Made by a program: the position numbers and the translations under genes. Below the pieces are notes generated by a model that ran no database searches, was not told the origin of the DNA, and saw only the letters and a list, made by a program, of their open reading frames with translations. This document shows, piece by piece, positions 38,701 to 48,431 of a stretch of DNA of 64,000 nucleotides (the stretch's first letter is position 1; every line of letters begins with the position of its first letter). Source of the stretch: Brienomyrus brachyistius (taxonomy: Eukaryota > Chordata > Actinopteri > Osteoglossiformes > Mormyridae); contig NC_064541.1 in NCBI RefSeq assembly GCF_023856365.1, positions 25,336,214-25,400,213 on the forward strand, read 5' to 3'.

Positions 38701-39826
38701 AAAGATCCTTTCTATTTTCACGCTGTTAATGATCACTGGTGGTGCTCTAATTTTTCCAACACCTGCATAATCAGTCTTCTCTTAGTTGAGCCGCAGATAT
38801 CAGTCCAGTGGCAGCAGTCATCTAAGGTACCCATCCCAGATCCAGGAGGACCAAACAAGCCTCCAGAATTATCTGGTAGGATGTCATCTACCTTGGGACT
38901 GCCAGCAGTGATCTCCTAATGTTTGATCCTTGATTTACTGTCTGAGATTGGCGGTCAGGTCTGGGGGGCTTTATCCTGTTTTTAGGCCATTGTCTGGAGC
39001 TATGCTTGACTGTTTGTCATGCCTGAACTTTTTGTCCTATAGATTTCTTGGTGCCATGGTGGCAAAGACATTTAATTGTCACATTTTTTCCCACACACTC
39101 AAAGAAGCAGGTGGTGTGCAGCAAAAGGCTTTATTAGGAAAGCAGAGGCTGCAGGAAGGTCTGTCTAGCTTAAAGGAGGACCCTGGCGTGCTGGGTAAGT
39201 ACTGTGAGTAGGCTTGTACTTTGTGGAGAATGGGTGCACTGGGTGGGGGGTGAATACTGTCAATGTGAAGGAGACACACGGGTAATAAATTATCATTTGA
39301 TTTATTGAAGGAAAGCGATTCACCTTAACCCATATGACAAAGCCATCGCCTGCCTAAACTTAATGCCTGGTTGTGTCATCTTTGGCAACAACTGCAACTG
39401 AGGAGATGTCTATCACTTTGGAGGAATTTTGGCCCACTCTTCTCTACAGAATTGCTTTAATTCAGCTACATTGGAAGGTTTCTGACTGTGAACTGCCTAT
39501 TTAAGGTCCTGCCACATCATCTAAATGGGGTTCAGGTCAGGACTTTGGCAAGAAAACAAGCAACATTTTTTTTCTCTGCCATTCAGAGGTGTATTTGCTC
39601 CTGTGCTTGGGATCATTGTCCTGCTGCATATCCAAACAGTGACTTTGCTTCAGATTACAGACTGAAGACCAGACATTGTCCTTCAGTACTTTCTGGTAGA
39701 CAAATGAATTCATTTGTACCTCCATTATGGCGAGTCAGCCAGGCTCTGAAGCAGCAAAGCACCCCCACCATCACTTTACCTCCACCATGTTTGACTGTGG
39801 CTTCTGTGTGTGTGTATATATATATA

Positions 39827-39877
<51 letters not shown>

Positions 39878-42700
39878 GTTACTCGTATCCTTAGCCCGAC
39901 ATCCACATACGGTATCATGTCTTTACAAAGTGTGTGTTAATAAGTTTACGTGATTTTGAAGCATGTGGGAGAGGGGTATTTTAAGGTTTAAACTTTTTAG
40001 AAAATATATTTATATGGTCTTTCTATATCGCAGATTTTCACCTATTGCTGGTGGCTCTGAAACGTAAACTTTATTTCAGTAACTTTTTCTTTTTCAGGTC
40101 TCCTGTATTGGCTGGCAGCAATCAAGCTTTGTGTGTAGTTTAGTTTTAGCCTATTAACGATTAGATTTGGTTCATTGGTTAATTTATGGAGGCAATTACT
40201 TTGTCACATGGGTGATATGGGTATTGGTCAGTTTTTTTGTTTTTTTCTTCTATGAACCAAATGGTCATTTAAAAATCTGTTGTTTACTCGGGTTCTTTTG
40301 TATTATTCTAAATTTGTTTGGAGATCAGAAACAAGTGTTATGAATAAGAATAAAAATCTGGAAATTTTATTAAACTATGTAGCTGTACACATTGTTGGTA
40401 TTATTTAAGACAATTTGCATGCTTGTTTGTTTATTAGCGTGCATCACAGCTGGCATTGGCCGCTTGGTTCATGACAAACTGACAGTTAGAGCTTGTAATA
40501 AATGAATTCCCTCCTGCTTTTCCTCTGGATTTTTTTTAAGCAGCTAAGTCTGAATAACTCTCAGTACTGCTGACTAATCCTGGTGCTGTGGCTGTCATAG
40601 GACTTCATTTTGTGCTGGAGTGTCGCTGCGTGGATGACGACTCCTGTCCGTACTACTACCTGTGTCAGACCTGCTCTCTCAGGCTGCAGGAGGATCAGAT
40701 TGTGGAGCATCTCCATAGCTCACTTCACCAGTTCTATTACATTGTGAGTACATCACTTTGTTCTCTAAATAAAGCTCTCTGATTGGTCTGTGGATACCCT
40801 GTGCTGATTGGTGCCCTGGCTCACGATGCAGGTCTGTAAAGTCTTTGCCTTGGTACAGCAGACTTGTCCCAAAACCAAGATGTGGCTCTGAAAGTTGTAC
40901 ATGAAAGGTCTTAAGGAGAGTCCTGCAAACGTAACACTGTTATAACAGAGGTGTCTGGGCTTATGTCCAAATACAGCTGAGCGCACATTTAAAAGAGGGA
41001 AAGTGTAGTAGTGGAGGTTTTATACCAAAACGAGCTACAACATGTGTTTGTAGACCTCTCATCGGCCCTGGCTACTAGAGGCAGTGAGAAGGACATCAAA
41101 CCAGTTTTTACTGGGTATCAGTGAGCTGCTGAAATTGGCCACCATGAAGTTGAGGGAGACTGAGGGTTCTGGCGATGTCCAGGTAACTACGATACGTTCT
41201 GAGGGCGGGCCCTTGGATGCGGAGTCTTAGTCGTAATGCTTAATTCTGAAAGGACACCTTCATTTATGTCACACGTAAATATATTGTAATTATTTCTTGT
41301 GTGCACTAGAATTAATGTTTTCTGTGACAACAGTATAAACCAATGATGAAAATCAGTGATATTTGTGGCCCCTCCAGGGCTCCGTGGACATATATATATT
41401 TTTTTTAATACTCTGGACCCCCCACGACTCTGAAGCATAAGTGGTTTGGAAAATGGATGGACACACACAATGTATTAAATCATGTGTGCATATTAGTTTA
41501 ACATGCCCATAACGTAGAGCTACACAGTGGTGCAGTGGTTAGCACTGTTACCTGTGGGACCAGGGTTCCAGTCTCCACTGTGGCTCCATGTGTGTGGAGT
41601 TTGCATGTTCTCCCCATGTCGTCGTGGGGATTCTTCCGGGTACTCCGGTTTCCCCCCACAGTCCAAAAACATGCTGAGACTGATTGGAATTACCAAGTTG
41701 CCCATAGCTGCGCATGTGAGAGTGGATGGTGTGTGAATGTGCCCTGCGATGGGTTGGCCCTCCATCCTAGGTTATTCCCTCCCACCTGTAGCCTCCAGGA
41801 CAGGCTGGAGCCTGCCCCCCTGCCCCCATGATCCTGACAAATATAAGCAGTTACAGAAAATGGATGGATGCCCATGAATTTACTAGTTGTGCTTATGAAA
41901 TCCTTAAAATGTCACAGAATTTACTGTCTTAATTTACTGTTTAGAGCTGTTTGTGTTTTTGTAAAGTGCATGGATATTATGGGCTTTACAGTAGTAAATC
42001 TGAAAGACAGCTGGGACTTGTGTGTGGGGCAGGGATAGCTGGAAAACAAGCATGGCAGTGGGTCCCGAGGGCCGAGTTTGAGAACCACTGGGTTATGGTA
42101 ATCTAATTCTTAATAATATAGTTGAGTGAGACTGAGGGTTCTGGAAATGTCAAGGTAACTACGACGTTCTCGGGGGGGGGGGGGACGTGGATGTGGGACT
42201 CATGCTGTCACGCCACTGTCTTGCAGGTGATGCTGCTACACAAGGCTACCTACAGCAAACTGGTCATGGAGAGTTATGAGTCTTGTAAGTGTGTGTTTTG
42301 CCTCAGTTTTAAAGGGCTCTTGTCTTTTTACAGTAAAAGAATCTAATTTTGTAAAACTTTTGATTTCTGGAAAATGTCTCTTTGTTGGATCATGGCTTCC
42401 TTTATATAAGGGGAAATACAGTGTCTATTGGCTAGACCTTTCAGTTTGTGTATCTCGCAGCCCCCTTGTATAGTAGTACACCAAATTTAATCTCTCTGGT
42501 TCTGTGCTGTCCCTTTACTGTAGGGTACAGCACTTCACATTGTCGGGTAGCCAGCACCTGTGTGATGTAGATTCTATACTCTGTTACATGCAGGGATGAC
42601 AGTGATAATGGGGACAGCTAAGCAGACTGACTCCTCCCAGGAAAAGGCCTGCAGTCACCAGGGTGTGTGTGTGTGTGTGTTGTATGCATACATTACATAA
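26748..42700 (+). CDS. Large four-module C2H2 zinc-finger protein, unnamed
   Basis: Exons: 26748-26811, 26951-27028, 28949-29082, 30148-30270, 30736-30793, 30885-30953, 31328-31414, 33422-33520, 33759-33892, 34082-34201, 35172-35229, 35327-35401, 35510-35569, 35683-35847, 35943-36026, 36186-36269, 36647-36724, 36826-36959, 37935-38054, 38315-38372, 38473-38535, 38786-38875, 39105-39194, 40601-40743, 41054-41182, 42227-42284, 42594-42700. Phases agree throughout, giving about 853 residues. Four fingers lie near residues 48-92, 238-282, 524-568 and 709-756. Each starts GL..(V/I)(V/L)E and ends (Y/C)YI or YM, with C-X2-C and two histidines (copy 1 C-X2-C-X11-H-X5-H), like U1/matrin-type fingers. 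Each is followed by a (H/Y/R)P-containing exon ending near (T)EG.GD.Q and by a 58-nt exon. Linkers are polar; one has an AT-hook-like SGRGRPS. This suggests a nuclear nucleic-acid-binding protein. I do not recognise the gene. Start and last exon are the least certain parts. Confidence 0.75.
27350..27570. mobile_element. LINE/SINE-like 3' fragment with atatagcgc motif
   Basis: Contains tttttatatagcgcattatc, tcaaagcgctttacagc and gaaaaactcccaagaagg, followed by aaccttgggagggaccag. This is a common fish repeat tail, in intron 2 of the zinc-finger gene. Family not assigned. Confidence 0.55.
31780..31882. mobile_element. hAT-like element fragment
   Basis: Ends in ggtaggggaaacactg and contains aaggggggtgttaggtgccg, the terminal pattern of a common fish hAT element. 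One end only was seen. Confidence 0.5.
31890..33040 (+). mobile_element. Tc1/mariner element, broken transposase
   Basis: The longest intact stretch (32314-32730) shows [10 protein letters not shown], then [19 protein letters not shown], the second half of the Tc1 DDE catalytic core. The upstream N-terminal region is scrambled by frameshifts. It lies in the zinc-finger gene intron between 31414 and 33422, same orientation. Confidence 0.88.
34372..34993 (+). mobile_element. Tc1-like element relic with a nested LINE piece
   Basis: Left end cactggccacttcattagg and right end cctaatacagtggccg are imperfect inverted repeats. Between them lies an N-terminal helix-turn-helix-like frame ([16 protein letters not shown], about 34545-34595) and, after an interruption, a later transposase segment (about 34860-34960). 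Confidence 0.75.
34609..34805 (-). mobile_element. LINE ORF2 fragment nested in the Tc1-like relic
   Basis: The minus-strand translation contains VTAFNDAV and [17 protein letters not shown], resembling the linker before the reverse transcriptase of fish LINEs (LDSVAPLK-type motif). It interrupts the Tc1-like element. Confidence 0.5.
39330..39805 (-). mobile_element. Tc1/mariner fragment, inverted
   Basis: The minus strand encodes [17 protein letters not shown] and [17 protein letters not shown], the Tc1 catalytic middle. Coding is broken on both sides. It lies in the intron before zinc finger 4 and is followed by a microsatellite. Confidence 0.85.
39829..39877. repeat. (ATT)n microsatellite
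   Basis: About 16 uninterrupted ATT units directly after a short (TA)n run. Confidence 0.95.
41519..41868 (+). mobile_element. tRNA-derived SINE copy
   Basis: Full-length relative of the 11708 copy, with head cagtggtgcagtggttagca and tail aaaatggatggatg. A 3' fragment of another copy lies just upstream (41408-41465). In the zinc-finger gene, intron after 41182. Confidence 0.85.
42122..42154 (+). other. Candidate duplicated 33-nt mini-exon of the zinc-finger gene
   Basis: A second copy of the 3' end of exon 41054-41182. It reads [11 protein letters not shown], is bounded by AG before and gtaact after, and is in phase 0 on both sides. Similarity continues into the following intron. It may be a decaying duplicate or an alternative exon. 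Confidence 0.4.
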
Positions 42701-42860
42701 TGGGGACCAAATGTCCCCACAGTGTGATTAAAACACTGCTATTTTGACATTGTGAGGACCCCTTTCTTCAACCCCCAAAAGGGAAATTCAGTTTTACCAA
42801 ACTGCAATCAGAAACTAAAAATTGCAGAAGTCTTGTATTTTGTTTGGTTAATTATGGTTA
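42663..42860. repeat. (GT)n plus ggggacc-type dispersed repeat
   Basis: A GT run is followed by taatggggaccaaatgtccc and ending ggttaattatggttaaggtt. It is the inverted relative of DNA around 23800-24130. The predicted end of the zinc-finger reading frame runs into it. Confidence 0.65.
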
Positions 42861-43492
42861 AGGTTGTTAATATGATGAGTTAATATTTGAACAAGCTTAT
42901 TCTTGTCTTAGTGCAGTTAATGAATCCTGCCGAACAAATAACATTTTAATATTGAATACTGTATATGATTTTTGTATTCCTGTTTATGTAAGGGAAGTTT
43001 CACTATTCAAAAAAAGATATTTAATAACTAATGTGGTGTGATATCTAAGAAAATAAAAATTAACTAAACTTTGAGCACCTGCATACGTTTCTACATTTAC
43101 TGGACCTGTGGACAAAAATCAGCTCCTCAGAGTCTTAATGTGGAAAAAGGTATTGAAACATTTGGATTGTGAAACTTCCCTAAATGCAGAGAAATTCCAT
43201 TGAAGTGAATGTGGCAAAGGTACGAATCTGTTAGAGCTGTACAAAAATATACCACTTCAAAATTTTGCTTTATATGAATTTGGATCTCCTTAGGACAAGT
43301 TATTGCATTTTTGGTATTTATTTTATTTTAGCCAATGACTTTACGGTAAAAGTGGCTTTTATCTCGGCAATGTCTATGTTCTAATACTGGAATGTTGGTG
43401 TCATTGGTTTGGGAAGGAATGGCTCTGGGCTGTATTAGATAATGTGAAGATGAATTTGAAACTTTGAAAATTGGAGTCAATATTACCTATTG

Positions 43493-43666
43493 CAGTGTTT
43501 CCTAACCCAGTCATCGGGGAACCCTGGACAGTCCACGTTTTTGCTTCCTCTCAGCTCCTAGCAGGCCTGTACCAGGTATTTGGTGTTTCTGATTGACTGG
43601 GAGCTGGGAAGGACCAAAAACGTGGACTGTCTGGGATTCCCCCAAGGACTGGGTTGGGGTAACACT
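43493..43666. mobile_element. hAT-type MITE, 174 bp
   Basis: Ends cagtgtttcctaacccagtc and gactgggttggggtaacactg are inverted repeats. Flanks acctattg (43485-43492) and acctatta (43667-43674) are an 8-bp target duplication with one mismatch. It also has an internal inverted arm around cagtccacgttttt. Confidence 0.75.
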
Positions 43667-44545
43667 GACCTATTACAAGGGTTGTCCTCCATTTTGTTGA
43701 GGCAAATCAGCACCCATCTCTGCCCCCCCCCCCCCCCCCCCCAAGAAATATTGACATTGTTCAAAGTTATGACAGTCTTTTGTCATTTTTAATTTGTCAG
43801 GCTGTTAAATTTGCATTGCAACATCATTAAACATTTGGTAGCAGTTTAATATTCAAGGTTCTCACCACAACAATTAACACAACAGGCTGTTTCATTCCAA
43901 ATCCATTAATTCTGAGGATCCGATAAGTCAAAATTACTTATAAAAAAAAAAAAAAAGTGTCTCTGTCCATTTATGGACCTCACTGTATAGGACATGCTGT
44001 GCTCTGTGGTCACACTAAACACTGTGTAACACTCTCATATGTAGACTTCTGTGTGCTTGCCTCTAAACATTGTGTAAATTAAAATTTATTTTTCTTGCAG
44101 TATAAAATCAGGTTTAAGTGCAATAGCGGACCACTGGATGAAGACCTGGAAGATTTATAAATGGAGGTCAACATCTCATCTTAGTGACTCATTGTTTCAG
44201 ATTGACTGACTTGTTTAATTTGTCATCTAGCTGTAATTGTATAGTTAAACACAGTAACCAGATGTGTAAATTAAAGGAACTTTTAATTCCAGATTTTATA
44301 TGGGTTTGTGGGTTTAAATGTTCAGACATTTTCAAACTGTATTTTTGATGCTTATTGTTCTATCCATCGTTCAACGATATCCTGGTGAGGGGTGCCGGGG
44401 GCCTTGAGCAGCATAGAGTACAAGGCTGATACAAGCACACATTTATGGTACAAGCAGGCAAAACAAGTACGGATGTCAGACTGTAAGGACTGACCTCGTA
44501 TACCATTTTCTTCAAATCAAGGAATTGCATATATTTTAAACAGCT
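43667..44545 (+). pseudogene. 3' remnant of a WxxW-domain gene
   Basis: Homologous to about 54714-55780 at the end of the intact WxxW gene. It has the end of the last WxxW exon (tgtcctccattttgttgag, three bases shorter). The donor is gcaaat where the intact gene has gtaaat. The terminal intron shares tgtctctgtccatttatgga. The terminal exon tataaaatcagg (44102) keeps the stop codon, and the 3' flank shares gatgtcagactgtaaggact. All upstream exons are missing; a MITE abuts the break. Same orientation as the intact gene. Confidence 0.8.
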
Positions 44546-47500
44546 AACACACTCTCACTCGCTACACTTTCTCAAATTCCTGGATGGATCAACTGGAAAA
44601 GTAAAGGACAATAAATGTGTTTTACCCTAGTTATAACACTTAATTCTGAAACTTTTACTTTATTTTATTTCACATTCCATGTACAAGCTAATTTCCTAAT
44701 CTTTTGCCAAAAATGAGGCGGGTATTTCTTTGTGTATCTTTTAATGTCCATGTGATAACATCTTGTTATATTCTTTATATGTCTCATATATTCTTTATGC
44801 ATGCAAGTCATGTACACATTTTAGTTTAACATTACCGTGAATAATAAATCCAGCTCATGAAATCCTTCAAATGTCTGTTTACAGTGTCCATGCTCTCAAT
44901 TTACTGCTTAGAGCACTCAAATGAATTAAGTTGTGTTCATGTTTATTTATGTTCTCTCCTAATGAAAACGAGCCTGCAAAGCCAGAAGCTGGAGTAAAAT
45001 GTGTGAATTCTATGGGTTTTGCAAAAAGAAATTTGTTCACTCACATAACTTATAATGGTGGAAATTGGGGATTAGGGTCATCTGATTCTTAATGCCCTTG
45101 GTAATAAGCAATATATTGTGTGCGTACCAGACATGGCAATTGCAACACAATATGTAGTTGCAAACAAGTGTGGAAAGGCACAAAATGGCATCTACTGTAC
45201 ATAGGCCAGTCACCTTCCAAGTCGCACCCACTGCCCACCATGCAGAACACAATCGAGTGGATGCACACATGCACACTTACAGTACAACACAATAACGACA
45301 CATTACTCACAGCTATCTACATTATGTACCTGTAGACCTGGGGGGCTGTCTGCCCCGGTACCCCTCACCGTTCTGGGAATGTTCCGGGCAGTGCTGGGCG
45401 TTCCCCAGCCACAGGTGGTTTCTTTATGGAAAAAAAACACTTTTTACAAGTTTTTTTCCTTGCAAATCTATAACTCTACAATCTCAGAATGTTTTTTTTT
45501 TCCATAAATTTGTGACGCTCAAAATTATTGAAATTTATTTTATTTTTTTATTTTCCCACAGCTCAATTTTTTTCCCCACAATGGCCCTATGTGGTCATTG
45601 TATTCTGTAATTTTGCCTTTTTCTTTTCATTAGTCTTTTTGAAAAGAAAACAAGAATCTACCTGTTGCTAGTGTTTGTTGCCAGTTTAACGGTTTCATTC
45701 ATTATGCACACTTTGCTCAATTGAAAAAACTTCACATCGTGTTTGGTTTAAAAGTTTTTGATTTGACTCAAATTCCAAATATTTTGTAAACTCATTTTCT
45801 GTCACGTTCAGTGTAAAATGGCTGCGTGTTTGAAAACAGGTTGGAGTACATTGATCTACTTTTGCAGGAAAGGATCATTTTTTAATTTGTTCCTGTCACA
45901 TCACACACTCTTCAGGCTACATGCTCCCTGTACCATGATGAATGGAGTCTGAGCCTTCGACACTCTTGCATCGGGCACCTTCTGGCATTACATTCTCTGA
46001 GGGCTTCGTACCTGATGCTCCCCTTTATCATGGACTTTAATGTTGTGGGGCCCTACTGACTATTACTCTAACACTACTGTTATCAGCTCTCAAAATAAAC
46101 ATGTCTCCCTTGTCAGTGATGGACAGGAACACTGATTGAAATAATTTTGTCTCAAATTTGTCATGCATTCTTTGTAAGACGTAGCTCAGTCTTGCAGACA
46201 AGATCCGAACTACAAGAGGCTGCACTACATTTAAAGCCAAGTAATGTCATAATGGTATGAAAAATACCGCAAGTTTACTACTTTCAAACATTTCGCTTAT
46301 TATGATCCAAACCACCATCTTTAATTTAAAATTAGTCTGTTTATAAAAGCCAGTCTTTAAAAACATACTAATGTAACTTTTCTGATTTCTTATTTAAATA
46401 AACGTCAGACAAGTTTGTGGTAGTTTTGCATCAGCACAGAGTGGTAGCTTAATGTTTAATGCTCAGCACAGAGTGGTATCTTAACGCGTTTTGATCAGAT
46501 CAGATTAGATTATAGGACTCGTGCAATAAACACACCTACTGGGGACCTTCTTTTGTTTTTGTTTGCTTTGTGTATTAAGATGGTCATAAAAGGCGCAATC
46601 TGACCTACATGGGAACTTTACTCCGTCTAGGTCTCAGTCCCAGGCCTGTAGGGGAATTACAAGCCTCTCATCAGGCTAAGCTGGTCACTGAGCTCTCAGC
46701 ACTGCAAGGCAAAACAGACAAATGGGGGACCTTTGAATTGACTAACAAAGGAGAACTGACCTTTGTCTACGGTTTTTGGCAAGGAAACATCGCAAATATG
46801 AGCAGATGGAATTTCAAATTAGCAAGACGTAAACAACCAAGGATGGCTTTAGGGTGCGTGCTGTTCCTCGTCTTAAGTGATAAGGAACTGTACACCTGAT
46901 GCAGATGATCTGGCAAAAACCAGTTTCGTGGTCAGACATCAGCACAGCTAATGTATGAATACCATGAAATTAAACAGCCGTCGTCTTGCGGTTTCATGCA
47001 CGTTCTCCAGTTTTCCCCTCAGTCCACAAATGTGAATTGGAGTTGCCAGATTGCCCATCATAGGTGTGAATGGTGTGTGTCCTGCAGTGGGTAATCTGGT
47101 TTCCAGGATAGGCTCCCAACCCCCATGACCCTGCGTAGGACAAACGGTACAGAAAATGAATGAATAATTTCTAATCAGAATATATACAGACGGCTAAAAT
47201 TTACTTAATGGTATTACAACAGGACTGTATGTGACTAATCACCAAGGTGTGCAATTATTTATCATTTAAAAAAGAATAGACAGCCTTTTTACAGCACGGG
47301 ACAAAGTCGCCTAGAGGATTGACTGGCCTTGGAGGTGGCAGGTAGACATGTTAGCCCTAATTATCACTCATGGGTTTGACTCTTCATAGATCAGTCATTT
47401 TCTGATTTTATTTCGGTAACAAAAGAAGAGGTCACACTTTGCATAGTACGGTTTTATTACTCAACATCTCCGCACAGACAGGCTTCTGTGTAATAATGCC

Positions 47501-48120
47501 CCCTTCAGCCTGCTACTGGCAATCTGCACTTCCAATTTTCTAGAGGAGACACACCTGCTGGACACCCAATGGTAACACAATAAGCGTCAGGCAGGGCATC
47601 ACCAGGCTGCACCCCTGATAAGTGCTGGTATGCTAGATTACCGTAATAGCCTACAAAGCACAACATACCAGTAAATATACAAGGAAATCGTTTACAGTTA
47701 CTGGCAGCACGATTGCCTGATAGTTATTGTATTTCGATTTACAATAAACTACTGTAACTGCACTGCGATGCAATTACAGTATATAGAACAATACTGAATT
47801 ACTACGAAACAGTATTTTACTGTATTTTGACTGTATTTTGTAATTTGGTCTCTACTGTGTTTTATTGTGAGGTACTGTAATATCTCTAGTTGTATTAATT
47901 TTGATATATTGCTGCTAAAAAAATTAACTTTTGTTGTTTGGAGAGCATCTAGTTCAGAATCAGAAAACTTTCATTATCCCTGGGAAAATGTTTTCATTTC
48001 CTTTGGGATCAATAAAGTACCTGTCTAATTTATCTAAGCTGGTTACATTATGAGTTTGTAACGCCAGCATGGCCTCCTAATGGGCATTTACACCTGCATT
48101 CCTGAGTCTCCTCCTCTTTG
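44546..48120. other. Intergenic region with no recognised gene
   Basis: AT-rich DNA. A 97-codon open frame (46609-46899, plus) matches nothing I recognise and has no splice context or repeat support. A diverged SINE piece lies at 47000-47165 and a LINE-like tail (gggatcaataaagtacctgt) near 47995. Confidence 0.55.
47000..47165 (+). mobile_element. Diverged partial SINE copy
   Basis: Contains gttctccagttttcccctca, aattggagttgccagattgc and the tail tacagaaaatgaatga, the 3' two-thirds of the tRNA-derived SINE. Confidence 0.65.
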
Positions 48121-48126
48121 TCCTGG

Positions 48127-48134
48127 TATTTAAA
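48127..48134 (+). promoter_or_regulatory. TATA-like box of the WxxW gene
   Basis: TATTTAAA lies about 45 bases before a donor (ctgcag/gtattg at 48176/48177) that would end a short non-coding first exon. A second 5' exon (48407-48440) begins after an acceptor and holds the start codon at 48432. The arrangement is inferred. Confidence 0.45.
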
Positions 48135-48431
48135 GGAGAAAATTTCCCTTTTATGAGAACAGACAGACTTCTGCAGGTATTGTTTTTCCACATGTAAGTA
48201 CTGGTGAAATATTGTAATATTTTCAAAAATATAAAATATATTTGATGGATTTTAAATAATTGTCAAATAATTTTACACCAAAAACAGTTCAGTAAACCTT
48301 CATAAAGTGTCAAAAATATATTGAATAAATTGTGATATGGTATGAAATGTTGATGAAAATTGTAAAAGGGTGGATTTTATGTAACTTTAAAATATTCATT
48401 TTTCAGTCATTGCTCCTGTAATTCTGCTAAA

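Noticed and set aside
44102..44160. Open terminal exon reading YKIRFKCNSGPL
   Set aside because: This frame is not the one that joins phase-1 donors upstream, and the homologous exon of the WxxW gene uses another frame with an immediate stop.
46609..46899. 97-codon open frame as a gene
   Set aside because: No recognisable domain, splice context or conserved neighbour; length is plausible by chance in this amount of DNA.
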